A stretch of DNA of 50,846 nt. It comes from Thermoleophilia bacterium (GTDB taxonomy: Bacteria; Actinomycetota; Thermoleophilia; Miltoncostaeales; Miltoncostaeaceae). The notes under the pieces are model-generated. The model searched no databases. It saw only the letters and a list, made by a program, of their open reading frames with translations, and had not been told where the DNA came from. The stretch lies in NCBI GenBank assembly GCA_020848615.1, contig JADLHW010000012.1, positions 1-50,846 of the forward strand. The letters are read 5' to 3'. Made by a program: the position numbers and the translations under genes. This document shows, one piece after another, positions 1 to 7,808 of this stretch; within the stretch, counting starts at the first letter, position 1, and every line of letters starts with the position of its first letter.

Positions 1-13
1 AATCCCTCGGCGG

Positions 14-748
14 CTACGCGACGGCGCGGCCCGTTACGAGAGTGAACGCCGCCTTGGCGCGGGAGCGGGCGGGGGCGTCCAGCCCTCCCCAGGCGGGATG
101 GTCGGCGTCGGCGAGCGCCGAGACGGTCCTGATGCGGCCGCAGTTCTTCGCGCCGAGCTCGTCGCGCAACGCGAACGGGTCGGGGACGAGGGAGTGGAGG
201 AACGCGAGGTCGCCCAGGTGGCGCTCCGGTCCGCGCTTGCGGTCGGACCGTGCCGCCGCGGCCTTCAGCACCAGGGCGCCGGCGAGATCGGGGCGCGGGA
301 CGCGGCCGGCCCGGCCGCCGGCCGAGACGTCCACGAGCTGACTGCGGCTGAGGGCGTAGGTGCCCCCGCCGACGGGCACCGTCTCGGCTCCACCGCCGAT
401 GGCGAGGTCGGCGCGAGGGCCGGCGCCCTCGGGGGCGAGGAGGTCGATCGTGACCGGTCCCCGCACGAAGCGGTGGCCCACCCCGTCCGCCGAGATCGGG
501 CCGGGGCGGAAGCCGAGGCCGTCGAGGACCTCGGCCATCGCCGGGATCGCCGGCGGGCGCACCCGGGCGTCGACGACCAGGTCGAGGTCGGTGCTGATCC
601 GTGGTGGCGTGACGCCGTGCTCGAGGGCGTGCAGCAGCACCATCTGGCCGCCGACGAGCGTCCAGTCGGTGGCGCGCCGCTCGGCGATGTCCATCAGCGC
701 CAGCCAGAGCCGGTCCTCCAGCTCGCCGAGGGGCGGGAGCGCGATCAC
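14..748 (-). CDS. AbiEii-like nucleotidyltransferase (putative toxin)
   Basis: A 244-residue protein of the nucleotidyltransferase type found as the toxin half of AbiE-like (type IV) toxin-antitoxin pairs. The N-terminal half has the fold signature: LVGGQMVLLHA at about residues 31-41, then TDLDLVVD at about 53-60, whose DxD would bind metal and nucleotide. The GTG start at 748 overlaps the stop of the upstream HTH gene as GTGA, so the two are translationally coupled antitoxin-first, as in AbiE systems. Family members transfer nucleotides and can inhibit growth; the target here cannot be read from sequence. The stop is TAG, close to the window edge. Family assignment is fairly sure; toxicity is inference. 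Confidence 0.75.
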   Translation of the reverse strand: MIALPPLGELEDRLWLALMDIAERRATDWTLVGGQMVLLHALEHGVTPPRISTDLDLVVDARVRPPAIPAMAEVLDGLGFRPGPISADGVGHRFVRGPVTIDLLAPEGAGPRADLAIGGGAETVPVGGGTYALSRSQLVDVSAGGRAGRVPRPDLAGALVLKAAAARSDRKRGPERHLGDLAFLHSLVPDPFALRDELGAKNCGRIRTVSALADADHPAWGGLDAPARSRAKAAFTLVTGRAVA

Positions 749-1383
749 GCGAGCAGGCCGCGGGCCGCCCGGATGCTGCGTTCGTCGCCCGCCTCGCGCA
801 GGTCGGCGGCGACGACGACCGGCGGCGCGTACCGCTCGCCCTCCGGGAACGGCCACGCCGGCGCCGGGACGCGGAGGACCACGTTGGCGCTGTCGCCGTC
901 CCGAGGAGGGCGGAGGGCGTACGCCGTCCGGACGTCGTCGAGGTCGTCCGTCCGGACGTAGCCCTCGACACGGTCCACGGCAATCACGTCGGCGCCGTGG
1001 TGGGCGGCCGCCGAGACGCCGCCCAGGACGATCCGGGAGTCGCCCTCGACGCGCCGCAGCGCGGCGGGGTGGGCGATGAGGTGGTGGACCTCGGCGCGGC
1101 GAGCGAGCGCTTGGGGCAGGAGGTCCGCCAGTCGCTCCTGGCGCTTCCGGGCCCGCTGGCGCTCCGAACGGGAGAGGCCTTCCTGGCCCAGGCCGAGGAC
1201 CGCCCAGGCCGAGCGAGCGGACAGCCGCCGCGCCGGGAGACGTGGGGGCAGCCGCGGGTCGAGGTCGATGACCCACGCCCGGCCCACGCGGCGCGCCGAG
1301 ATCTCTCCCGCCTCGGCGAGCGCGCGCACCCGGCGGGGACTGACGCCCAAGGCCTGGGCAGCTTCGGCCACGCTCACGTCCAT
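745..1383 (-). CDS. AbiEi-like antitoxin with MerR/excisionase-type HTH
   Basis: A 212-residue protein. Residues 1-35 (MDVSVAEAAQALGV then SPRRVRALAEAGEI) are an excisionase/MerR-type winged helix that should bind DNA. The rest resembles the C-terminal domain of AbiEi-family antitoxins, with a GGVSAAAHHG stretch, a VEGYVRTDDL strand and a terminal VVVAADLREAGDERS block. It lies directly upstream of the nucleotidyltransferase with a 4-nt overlap. Such antitoxins usually repress their own operon, and a palindrome just upstream at 1396-1426 is a good candidate operator. The ATG has no Shine-Dalgarno but a TACGCT -10 element lies 6 nt upstream of it, so the mRNA is probably leaderless. Confidence 0.7.
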   Translation of the reverse strand: MDVSVAEAAQALGVSPRRVRALAEAGEISARRVGRAWVIDLDPRLPPRLPARRLSARSAWAVLGLGQEGLSRSERQRARKRQERLADLLPQALARRAEVHHLIAHPAALRRVEGDSRIVLGGVSAAAHHGADVIAVDRVEGYVRTDDLDDVRTAYALRPPRDGDSANVVLRVPAPAWPFPEGERYAPPVVVAADLREAGDERSIRAARGLLA

Positions 1384-1389
1384 GTCGCG

Positions 1390-1426
1390 AGCGTACCACT
1401 TGATTCCGATACGGGAATAGAAGTGG
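1390..1426 (-). promoter_or_regulatory. Promoter and palindromic operator of the AbiE-like pair
   Basis: On the minus strand TACGCT (1395-1390) ends 6 nt before the antitoxin ATG. Immediately upstream lies a two-layer inverted repeat: outer arms CCACTT (1396-1401) and AAGTGG (1421-1426), inner arms ATTCC (1403-1407) and GGAAT (1414-1418). It fills the -10/-35 spacer and the expected -35 position, where a repressor would block RNA polymerase. Autoregulation is inferred. Confidence 0.6.
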
Positions 1427-1465
1427 AACGCACGACGAGGTCGCTCGGTTGGGGTGGCGGGAATC

Positions 1466-1507
1466 CCCGCACCGTCTCCCGCACCGTCGACGACGCTCCC
1501 GCACCGT
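1466..1507. repeat. Three direct copies of CCCGCACCGT
   Basis: The 10-mer CCCGCACCGT (ACGGTGCGGG on the minus strand) occurs at 1466-1475, 1478-1487 and 1498-1507, with start-to-start spacing of 12 and 20 bp. The copies lie 40-80 bp upstream of the operator of the AbiE-like pair. They may be binding sites for a regulator or degenerate low-complexity sequence. Nothing else is visible between 1427 and the tRNA terminator. Confidence 0.5.
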
Positions 1508-1562
1508 ATTGAGGCCGTTTCAGACGCCTCGCGGGCCTCGCGCGAACGGCCCCGAAAACGGC

Positions 1563-1589
1563 GAGAGCCCGGTCATGGACCGGGCTCTC
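1563..1589 (-). terminator. Terminator of the initiator tRNA gene
   Basis: A perfect 12-bp inverted repeat, GAGAGCCCGGTC and GACCGGGCTCTC, with loop ATG. It starts 5 nt beyond the tRNA 3' end and is followed on the minus strand by GCCGTTTTC. Confidence 0.8.
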
Positions 1590-1594
1590 AGAGG

Positions 1595-1668
<74 letters not shown>

Positions 1669-1704
1669 ACGCTTCATTGAATTTGCCACGCTGACACGTT
1701 CGTG

Positions 1705-2430
1705 TCAACCCGAGGGGGCCGCTGGCGGGGGGTGCAGGACGACGGGGTCGCCCACGTGCACCCACCCGGGGCGGGCGACCTGCGCGTAGGCGCCGAACAG
1801 GTTGTCCAGGCGGTTCGCGAGGGTCGCGAGGACCGTGTCGTCGCGCTCCAGGGTGTCGGGATCCAGGGTGGTCACCGCGCACCGCTCGGTGAGGGACACG
1901 ATCCCGGCGACGGCGCTCTCGCCGATCGCCAGGTGCCCGCCGATCCAGCCGGCTTCGGTGAACGGGTCCGGCAGCTCCAGCTCCACCACGACGTTCGGCC
2001 GGAAGCGCCGCGTGGTGAGCTCCCGTCCCGTCCACTCGGCGACCCGGCGGACGGAGGCGTCGGTGACGATGTGCAGCGCCGCGGCGTCGAAGACCCCGAC
2101 CGGGCTGCGGGCCAGGCGGGCTTCCTGTCCGAGCTCGCCGGTCAGCAGCGCCTCCAGGGCCGGGTCGTCCACCGGCAGTTCCTCGCCGTCGGGGGTCGCG
2201 ATCCGCACGTCACGGGTCGCCTCGGCGTCGGCGTGGCGGGCGCCGAAGCCGAGCATCCGGCTGTTGCGGCGCACGGTCACCACGGCGCCCCGGGCGTTCA
2301 CGACGGCGTGGGTGCGGTCGCCGTGGATGCCGTACGGCCCCACGAACAGCCGCCGTGACCGCTCACCCCCGAACGACTTGACCGGGTAGCGCCACAGATC
2401 CGCGACCAGCCCGATCCGGATGCCCGGCAC
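1705..2430 (-). CDS. MOSC domain-containing protein
   Basis: A 241-residue protein with an N-terminal MOSC beta-barrel (ADLWRYPVKSFGGE at about 10-23, GPYGIHGDRTHAVV at about 31-44) and a MOSC domain. The domain shows the FRPNVVVE strand and, in SLTERCAVTT, the conserved cysteine that in the family carries sulfur or binds molybdenum cofactor. Characterised relatives (YcbX, mARC) reduce N-hydroxylated compounds or handle activated sulfur; the substrate here is unknown. It starts at GTG 2430, 12 bp after the small membrane protein gene, probably in one transcript. No molybdenum-cofactor biosynthesis gene is in the window. Confidence 0.85.
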   Translation of the reverse strand: MPGIRIGLVADLWRYPVKSFGGERSRRLFVGPYGIHGDRTHAVVNARGAVVTVRRNSRMLGFGARHADAEATRDVRIATPDGEELPVDDPALEALLTGELGQEARLARSPVGVFDAAALHIVTDASVRRVAEWTGRELTTRRFRPNVVVELELPDPFTEAGWIGGHLAIGESAVAGIVSLTERCAVTTLDPDTLERDDTVLATLANRLDNLFGAYAQVARPGWVHVGDPVVLHPPPAAPSG

Positions 2431-2442
2431 CGGTCGGGACGG

Positions 2443-2628
2443 TCAGCGGGTGAGGGCCAGCACGATCACCAGGACGATCAGCAGCCCCAGCACCAGGTAC
2501 GCGTAGCGCAACACCCGGCGCCGCAGGCCGAAGGTCTCCTGGTAGGCGTGCCGTGCCCGCTCGAGCTCCTCGTCGCTCGAGATGGGGTCGGGCCAGTCGT
2601 CGTCCTCGTCGCGCGTGTCTCGTGCCAT
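2443..2628 (-). CDS. Small C-terminally anchored membrane protein
   Basis: A 61-residue protein of unknown function. The first 30 residues are acidic (MARDTRDEDDDW), followed by an amphipathic charged segment and one hydrophobic helix (YLVLGLLIVLVIVLALTR) at the extreme C terminus, as in tail-anchored proteins. The ATG at 2628 lies 6 nt after TAGCCT (2640-2635, minus strand) with no Shine-Dalgarno, so it is probably read from a leaderless mRNA that continues into the MOSC gene. Confidence 0.65.
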   Translation of the reverse strand: MARDTRDEDDDWPDPISSDEELERARHAYQETFGLRRRVLRYAYLVLGLLIVLVIVLALTR

Positions 2629-2654
2629 GGCGTCAGGCTACCGGTCCCGGAACG

Positions 2655-2685
2655 ACGAGGGGGAGCCCATCGGGCTCCCCCTCGT
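2655..2685 (-). terminator. Terminator of the sigma factor gene
   Basis: A perfect 14-bp stem, ACGAGGGGGAGCCC and GGGCTCCCCCTCGT with loop ATC, 25 bp beyond the sigma factor stop. No T-run follows, as is common for terminators in G+C-rich actinobacteria. Confidence 0.75.
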
Positions 2686-2710
2686 GTGCTTCCGGCGTGT
2701 CGGCGGTGCC

Positions 2711-3793
2711 TTACGCCACGTCGCGCAGCTTCTGCGCCTCGGCGAGGCTCGCGAGCTTCTGCAGCGACTGGTTCTCGATCTGGCGGATGCGCTCCCGCGT
2801 GACGTTGAACGTGCGACCCACCTCGTCGAGCGTGCGGGGGTGCTCCCCGCCCAGGCCGTACCGCAGCTCCAGCACGCGGCGCTCCCGGTAGCTCAGGGTG
2901 TTGAGCACGTCCTGCAGCCCCTCCGTGCGCAGCACGGCGTGGGCCTGGGCCTCGGGGTTCGGCGCCTTCTCGTCGGCGAGGAACTGGCCGAACTCCGACT
3001 CCTCGTCGTCGCCGACCGGCTTCTCGAGCGAGACCGGGGTCTGGGCGCTCCGCTTGATCGACTCGATCTCCGGAAGCGGCAGCTTCACCACGTCCGCGAT
3101 CTCGGCGATGCTCGGCTCCCGGCCCAGCTCGCTCACGAGCTTGCGCTCGGCGCGGTTGATCTTGTTCAGCTTCTCCACGACGTGCACGGGCATGCGGATG
3201 GTGCGGCCCTTGTCGGCGATTGCGCGGGCCACGGCCTGGCGGATCCACCAGGTCGCGTACGTCGAGAACTTGTAGCCCTTGCGGTAGTCGAACTTCTCCG
3301 CCGCGCGGACCAGGCCGAGGGTGCCCTCCTGGATGAGGTCCAGGAACGCGAGGCCCTGGTTGCGGTAGTTCTTGGCGATGGACACGACGAGGCGGAGGTT
3401 GGCCTCCACCATCTTGCGCTTGGCCTCCAGGTCACCCAGCTCGATGCGCTTGGCGAGCTCGACCTCCTGGCGGGCCGTGAGGAGCGGGATGCGCCCCACG
3501 TCCTTCAGGAAGAGCTGCAGCGAGTCGGTGCTGGTGTCCGCCTTGAGGTTGATGCGCTTGGGCCGGTCCGCCTCCTCGGCGAGCTTGGCCATGCGCTCGT
3601 CGGCCTCACGCTGGTCCAGGAGGTCGATGCCCTGCTCGTCGATGTGGCGGTAGAGCTCCTCGGCGGCGGCGGGATCCATGTCGATCCCCTCCACGGCCTG
3701 GGCGACCTCCTCGATGGCGAGGAAACCCTGCTCCTGACCGCGGGCCATGAGGCTCTGGAGCTCTTCGGTCGTGATCATTTCCTTGAGCGACAA
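2711..3793 (-). CDS. sigA: Primary RNA polymerase sigma factor (sigma-70)
   Basis: A 360-residue group 1-like sigma-70. A short region 1.1-like segment spans about 8-60. Region 1.2 begins near [11 protein letters not shown] (90-100). Region 2 contains [20 protein letters not shown] and the -10-recognising [15 protein letters not shown] (about 151-187). Region 3 follows, and region 4 ends with [10 protein letters not shown] and the -35 helix [17 protein letters not shown]. It lacks the long acidic N-terminal extension of streptomycete or mycobacterial primary sigmas. I chose TTG 3793: GGAGG lies 7 nt upstream, whereas the next ATG (Met6) has AAGGAA abutting it. Its promoter overlaps a canonical SOS box, so damage-dependent control is possible. 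Confidence 0.95.
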   Translation of the reverse strand: MSLKEMITTEELQSLMARGQEQGFLAIEEVAQAVEGIDMDPAAAEELYRHIDEQGIDLLDQREADERMAKLAEEADRPKRINLKADTSTDSLQLFLKDVGRIPLLTARQEVELAKRIELGDLEAKRKMVEANLRLVVSIAKNYRNQGLAFLDLIQEGTLGLVRAAEKFDYRKGYKFSTYATWWIRQAVARAIADKGRTIRMPVHVVEKLNKINRAERKLVSELGREPSIAEIADVVKLPLPEIESIKRSAQTPVSLEKPVGDDEESEFGQFLADEKAPNPEAQAHAVLRTEGLQDVLNTLSYRERRVLELRYGLGGEHPRTLDEVGRTFNVTRERIRQIENQSLQKLASLAEAQKLRDVA

Positions 3794-3865
3794 CTGCTCA
3801 CCTCCAGCCCTGGTTGGCAGCGTGTGCGCCGGAACCGGGGCTTCCGAAACCGATCCAGCAGACAG

Positions 3866-3922
3866 CGAACGTACGTTCGAACACTAGCGCTATACCTTTT
3901 GAAGTCAAGGGGGTTGCACCCC
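3866..3922 (-). promoter_or_regulatory. Sigma factor promoter with overlapping SOS/LexA box
   Basis: On the minus strand TTGACT (3908-3903), a 16-bp spacer and TAGTGT (3886-3881) form a promoter. Just downstream, over the expected +1, is the perfect palindrome CGAACGTACGTTCG (3866-3879). This matches the GAAC-N4-GTTC LexA box of actinobacteria and Bacillus. A second inverted repeat, GGGGT-TGC-ACCCC (3910-3922), sits just upstream of the -35. The 5' leader would be about 80 nt. Confidence 0.65.
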
Positions 3923-3949
3923 TCTATCGGCACGAGACCGAAAACCTTT

Positions 3950-3981
3950 AGGCCCGTTACCCGATTTCTTTCTCCGGGCCT
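3950..3981 (-). terminator. Weak possible hairpin in the sigma factor upstream region
   Basis: AGGCCCG (3950-3956) and CGGGCCT (3975-3981) could pair across an 18-nt loop. This may back up termination of the TPR gene before the sigma promoter. The gap 3794-4067 is less G+C-rich than its surroundings and holds no credible gene. Confidence 0.25.
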
Positions 3982-4045
3982 CTGCGACCGCGCGCGGGCA
4001 GTCCTCACCAGCGTTCTCGACATGGAAGCCGAGTGCGCTTAACGC

Positions 4046-4060
4046 CGGGTAAAGGACCCG
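4046..4060 (-). terminator. Small hairpin after the TPR gene
   Basis: On the minus strand CGGGT-CCTTT-ACCCG lies 7 nt beyond the TPR stop. The stem is only 5 bp, so it is a weak terminator candidate. Confidence 0.3.
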
Positions 4061-4067
4061 TTGAGGT

Positions 4068-4769
4068 TCAACCGCCGGCTTCGTTGATCTGCTTGAGCAG
4101 ATCGGCGGCCAGGAGCCCCAGCGGCGTGCGGGGTCCCAGCTGGACGGTGCGCTTCCACGAAGCGGTCACCGTCGCGACGTCGGGGCGGTAGAGGGCCAGC
4201 CACCCCTGGTTGAAGACCACGACCTGGCTCTCCGGGAAACGCTGGGCGAGCGACTCGAGCTCACCGCCGGCCTCCTGCAGGCCCGTGTCGCTGGAGACCG
4301 CGCGGCTCATCGCCAGGCCCACCAGCGGCTCGGGGTCCGACGGCGCCAGCTTCGCCGCCTCCCCGAAGGCCTCCGCCGCGCTGTCGCCGTCCGCGAGGTC
4401 CATGTACGCGCGTCCGAGGTCCACGTACCGCCGGACCGTGGGCTGCTGTGCGACGGCCTCGCGGAGGGAGACCACCTGCTGCTCGGCCGGCAGGTCGCGG
4501 ATGTTCGCCGGCAGGGCGCGGGGGAGGACGATCGAGAGCGGCGGGAGCTGGCTGTCGCCGCCCGTCAGCTCCTGGCCCTGCGGCGTGACGACACCGGCGA
4601 TGATGGGCGCCTGGTCCTGCGGGCCCTCGCCGACGGGGTCGTTCTGGAGCGACGCGACCCCGAGCACCGCGAGCGCCGCCACGACGGCGACCGCAACGGT
4701 GGTCAGCAGGCGGCGGGAACTGAGCGGCGCGCCCCGGGGGGCCGCCGCGCCGGGCGAGGGATCGGTCAC
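4068..4769 (-). CDS. Membrane-anchored TPR-like protein
   Basis: A 233-residue protein with a short cytoplasmic N terminus, one hydrophobic segment at about 20-42 (LLTTVAVAVVAALAVLGVA), a proline-rich linker and a helical repeat domain. The repeat shows YVDLGRAYMDLADGDSAAEAFGEAAKLAPSDPE, a clear TPR motif, with a second degenerate unit. The domain should lie outside the membrane. The GTG 4769 start is chosen because upstream sequence in this frame is antisense to pilT. It is divergent from pilT with a 120-bp shared intergenic region, so a link to pilus function is possible but unproven. Confidence 0.7.
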   Translation of the reverse strand: MTDPSPGAAAPRGAPLSSRRLLTTVAVAVVAALAVLGVASLQNDPVGEGPQDQAPIIAGVVTPQGQELTGGDSQLPPLSIVLPRALPANIRDLPAEQQVVSLREAVAQQPTVRRYVDLGRAYMDLADGDSAAEAFGEAAKLAPSDPEPLVGLAMSRAVSSDTGLQEAGGELESLAQRFPESQVVVFNQGWLALYRPDVATVTASWKRTVQLGPRTPLGLLAADLLKQINEAGG

Positions 4770-4889
4770 TCCCGGAATCGTGCCCGTCGGAGGCCCCGGC
4801 CCACAAGGCACCGGTTCCGACGCGGGGACACAGGTCATCCGTTCCGCCGGTCGCTCAGGACTGCCCCACCTGCTGCCGACACCAACCAC

Positions 4890-6014
4890 GTGACCGAGCA
4901 GAGCCGCCCCCGAACCCGGCTGCAGGCGATCCTGGCGTATGCGATCCGCCGCGGCGCGAGCGATGTCCACCTGAAGGTCCCGGCGCGCCCGATGCTCCGC
5001 GTCGACGGCCGCCTGGAGCCCATCGCCGACCACCCGCCGCTCACCCCGGCCGACACCGACGCCTTCGCCGCGGAGATCTGCGAGCGCAACGACGCGAAGC
5101 TCGCCGAGTTCCGCGAGTCCGGCGACGCCGACCTGTCGTTCGCCGCCGCCGGCATCGGCCGGTTCCGCGTGAACGTCTTCCGCCAGCGCGGCTCCACCTC
5201 CATGGTCATGCGGGTCGTGCCGTTCAGCGTGAAGACGCTGGAGGAGCTCGACATGCCCGGCGCCGTCGCGAAGCTCGCCGAGGAGGAGCGCGGCGTGATC
5301 CTCGTGACGGGGACCACCGGGTCCGGCAAGTCCACGACGCTCGCGGCGATGATCGACCGGATCAACCAGACGAGCCACAAGCACGTGGTCACCATCGAGG
5401 ACCCCATCGAGATGCTCCACAACGACCGGCGCTCGGTCATCAACCAGCGCGAGGTCGGACTGGACACCGAGTCCTTCATGGGCGCCCTGCGCCGCGTCCT
5501 GCGGCAGGACCCCGACGTGATCATGATCGGCGAGATCCGGGACCTCACCACCATGGAGGTCGCGCTGAGCGCCGCGGAGACCGGCCATCTGGTGCTCTCC
5601 ACCATGCACACCCTGGACGCCACCGAGACGGTGAACCGCGCGATCGGCTTCTACCCGCTGCACCAGCAGATGCAGGTGCGGGCCATGCTCGCCGGCACCC
5701 TCAAGGGCATCATCAGCCAGCGGCTCGTGCCGCGTTGCGACGGCAAGGGGCGCGTGGCGGCGGTGGAGGTCCTGGTGACCACCGGCCGGGCGCGGGACAT
5801 GATCACCAACCCCGACGACACGGGCCGCCTCCACGAGATCATCCGGGACGGCGAGTACTACGGCATGCAGACGTTCGACCAGTCGCTGTTCGACCACGTC
5901 TCCGCCGGCCGCGTGTCACTGGACGAGGCGATCTCCCACGCCTCCAGCCCGCACGACTTCAAGCTCATGCTCGACGCGGGCGCGGCGCGCCGTGACGCGG
6001 CGATGTACTCCTGA
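4890..6014 (+). CDS. pilT: Type IV pilus retraction ATPase PilT
   Basis: A 374-residue hexameric secretion ATPase of the PilT/GspE family. The N-terminal PAS-like domain (RGASDVHLKVPARPMLRVDGRL) is typical of PilT. The ATPase domain has Walker A GTTGSGKST at about 141-149, the Asp box (TIEDPIE), Walker B (PDVIMIGEIRD) and the His box (GHLVLSTMHT). It should power pilus retraction at the inner face of the membrane. The length is slightly above the usual 340-370 because of a short extra C-terminal tail. GTG 4890 has no strong ribosome site. Pilin and assembly genes are not in the window. Confidence 0.92.
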   Translation: MTEQSRPRTRLQAILAYAIRRGASDVHLKVPARPMLRVDGRLEPIADHPPLTPADTDAFAAEICERNDAKLAEFRESGDADLSFAAAGIGRFRVNVFRQRGSTSMVMRVVPFSVKTLEELDMPGAVAKLAEEERGVILVTGTTGSGKSTTLAAMIDRINQTSHKHVVTIEDPIEMLHNDRRSVINQREVGLDTESFMGALRRVLRQDPDVIMIGEIRDLTTMEVALSAAETGHLVLSTMHTLDATETVNRAIGFYPLHQQMQVRAMLAGTLKGIISQRLVPRCDGKGRVAAVEVLVTTGRARDMITNPDDTGRLHEIIRDGEYYGMQTFDQSLFDHVSAGRVSLDEAISHASSPHDFKLMLDAGAARRDAAMYS

Positions 6015-6049
6015 GGACGCCCCCGCGGCGGAGGCGCCCGGCGAGGTCC

Positions 6050-6055
6050 TAGACT
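6050..6055 (+). promoter_or_regulatory. -10 element TAGACT of the HxlR gene
   Basis: TAGACT ends 8 nt before the HxlR ATG at 6064, the spacing repeatedly seen in this window before apparently leaderless genes. Confidence 0.45.
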
Positions 6056-6063
6056 CGGAGGCG

Positions 6064-6375
6064 ATGCCCCCCGAGCCCTGCCCCGTGGTGGAGACCGCCC
6101 GCATCGTGTCCGGCAAGTGGACGCTGGTGCTGCTGCGCGACCTCGCGGCCGGCAGCCGGCGGTTCTCGGAGCTGGAGCGGTCCCTGCGCGGCATCAGCCC
6201 GCGCACCCTGTCCACCCGGCTGAAGGCGCTGGAGGAGGAGGGCATCGTGGAGCGCACCGTCCACGGGGGCGTGCCGCCCCGCGTGGACTACACGCTCACC
6301 GACAAGGGCCGGCACCTGGTGCCGATCGTGGAGGCCATGCGGGAGTACGGCGCCCGCTGGCTCCTCACGGGCTGA
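6064..6375 (+). CDS. HxlR family winged-helix regulator
   Basis: A 103-residue regulator. After CPVVETARIVSGKWTLVLLRDL, the classic HxlR opening with its conserved Cys, comes the winged helix RRFSELERSLRGISPRTLSTRLKALEEEGIVERTV and the wing PPRVDYTLTDKGRHL. Such dimers respond to redox or small electrophiles and often control an adjacent gene. I start at ATG 6064, giving family-typical length; an upstream in-frame ATG at 5992 would lie inside pilT. A GGAGG sits only 2 nt before the ATG. Its 3' end overlaps the convergent DUF1116 gene by 11 bp. The target is unknown. Confidence 0.85.
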   Translation: MPPEPCPVVETARIVSGKWTLVLLRDLAAGSRRFSELERSLRGISPRTLSTRLKALEEEGIVERTVHGGVPPRVDYTLTDKGRHLVPIVEAMREYGARWLLTG

Positions 6376-7735
6376 GCGGGGACTCCGGCTCCAGGCCGTA
6401 CAACAGGGCGACCAGCGCCTCCTCGAGCGCCGCCGGCGGCACCACCAGCGGCCGCACCGCGGGCGGCGCCTCATGCACGCCGGGGAGGGCGAGCCCCGCC
6501 ATCACGGGGCTCACGCCCCGGTCGAGGCACGCGCGCAGATCGATGCCCAGCGGCGCGCCGCCGCCGTCCAGCCCGGGCGGCCGGAACCGGCGGCTCTCCG
6601 CGACCGACACCGCCCGCACGGCCGCGGCACGCTCGGAGGCCGCCGCCGCGCCCTCCGGCGCGCCGCCGGGGCCCAGGGGGGTCGCCGCCGCGGCCGTCCC
6701 CGCGCCCAGGCCCACCAGCTCGGTGAGGGCCGCGTCACCGCAGTGGCTCAGGGCCCGCCCCGAGGCGTCCGACGGGGCGGGGGCGGGGGCGCGGAACCAG
6801 CGGTCCGGCAGTGCCGCCACCTGCACGGCCACCTGGTCGCCGTCACCGGCGACGCACGTGAGCAGGGTGCACGCCGGGTCCGCGGGAAGTCCCGCCAGGG
6901 TCGCGCGCGCCGCCCCCGCCGCCGCGGAGAGGCCCAGGCCGTCGTCGCGGGCGAGCAGCGCGACGGCGTGCACCGACCGCGGCGCGCGCTCGGCGAGGGC
7001 GGGCAGCAGCTCCTGCAGCACCAGCAGCGACAGGGCCCGCGTCCGCACATGGCCGTCGTCACCCATGGCGAGGGCCTCCTCGCACCGGGCGTAGACGTCG
7101 ACGGGGCCCGAGGCGCGCAGCGCCGCCGCCAGGGCGGGAGCCGCGGTCTCAGCGAGGATCCGCGCGTCGCGCAGGCTCCCGGGGGAGCCGTCGCCGCGCC
7201 ACACCGCCGGGCCCCCGTGCAGCACCGGGGCGACCGCGGTGCGTCCCGTGGCGTCGTCCCGCACCAGCCAGCACGGCGTGGACGGGCCGATGACCATGGC
7301 CCCCGGGGCGACCGCGCCGGCGGCCATGGCGGTGGCCACCGGGACCTCGCCGTCGGCGAGCATCGCCTCGGCGGCGTCCGCGTCGTGCGCCCATCCCTCC
7401 AGCAGGCAGGTGGCCACCGCGGCCCGGCGCTGGGCGGCGCACAGGGCACCCCAGTCCGCGCGCGGACCGCCCACCAGGAGCCACGTTGGACGGGGGACGT
7501 CCAGCAGCAGGCCGGCCGGGGCGACGCCGGCCAGCACGGGGCGGCTGGTCTGCAGATGCTCCACCGCACGGGTGTTGGCGGCCTCGATGCGGTCGTCCGC
7601 GTAGGCCACGACCAGCTCGCCCAGCGTCGCGGACCCCGCGTCCTGGTGCGGCTCGAGCACGTGGACGTCGGCGCCCTGCGCCGCGAGGGCGTCCACGAGC
7701 GCGGACGGCCCCATCACGTTCACCCGCATGCCCAT
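6365..7735 (-). CDS. DUF1116 family protein (AllG/YlbE-like)
   Basis: A 456-residue member of DUF1116, whose Escherichia coli representative YlbE (AllG) is a subunit, with FdrA (AllF) and AllH, of oxamate carbamoyltransferase in allantoin breakdown. Recognisable blocks are the repeated pattern of two linked Rossmann-like halves, MAAGAVAPGAMVIGPSTPCW, and the HCGDAALTELVGLGAGT stretch. It is divergent from an fdrA homologue, the usual partner. ATG 7735 is preceded at 5 nt by GGGAGG (7741-7746), favouring it over upstream starts. AllH (DUF2877) and the carbamate kinase are absent here, so the reaction is uncertain. Confidence 0.75.
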   Translation of the reverse strand: MGMRVNVMGPSALVDALAAQGADVHVLEPHQDAGSATLGELVVAYADDRIEAANTRAVEHLQTSRPVLAGVAPAGLLLDVPRPTWLLVGGPRADWGALCAAQRRAAVATCLLEGWAHDADAAEAMLADGEVPVATAMAAGAVAPGAMVIGPSTPCWLVRDDATGRTAVAPVLHGGPAVWRGDGSPGSLRDARILAETAAPALAAALRASGPVDVYARCEEALAMGDDGHVRTRALSLLVLQELLPALAERAPRSVHAVALLARDDGLGLSAAAGAARATLAGLPADPACTLLTCVAGDGDQVAVQVAALPDRWFRAPAPAPSDASGRALSHCGDAALTELVGLGAGTAAAATPLGPGGAPEGAAAASERAAAVRAVSVAESRRFRPPGLDGGGAPLGIDLRACLDRGVSPVMAGLALPGVHEAPPAVRPLVVPPAALEEALVALLYGLEPESPLSP

Positions 7736-7795
7736 CCGCACCTCCCGGCCGTCCACCGCATACCGGTCAACCGTAGCGGCGCCACCCACCGTCAT

Positions 7796-7801
7796 TAGTG
7801 T
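7796..7801 (+). promoter_or_regulatory. -10 element TAGTGT of the FdrA gene
   Basis: TAGTGT ends 7 nt before the FdrA ATG at 7809, with no ribosome-binding site between. The same hexamer serves the sigma factor promoter. Confidence 0.45.
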
Positions 7802-7808
7802 TCACCCC

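Noticed and set aside
3775-4042. Short frames in the AT-richer gap before the sigma factor
   Set aside because: No ribosome site or family; the stretch is better explained as promoter and regulatory DNA.
4770-5897. Extension of the TPR gene upstream through pilT on the opposite strand
   Set aside because: The extra 370 residues are antisense to PilT; GTG 4769 gives a compact anchored protein.
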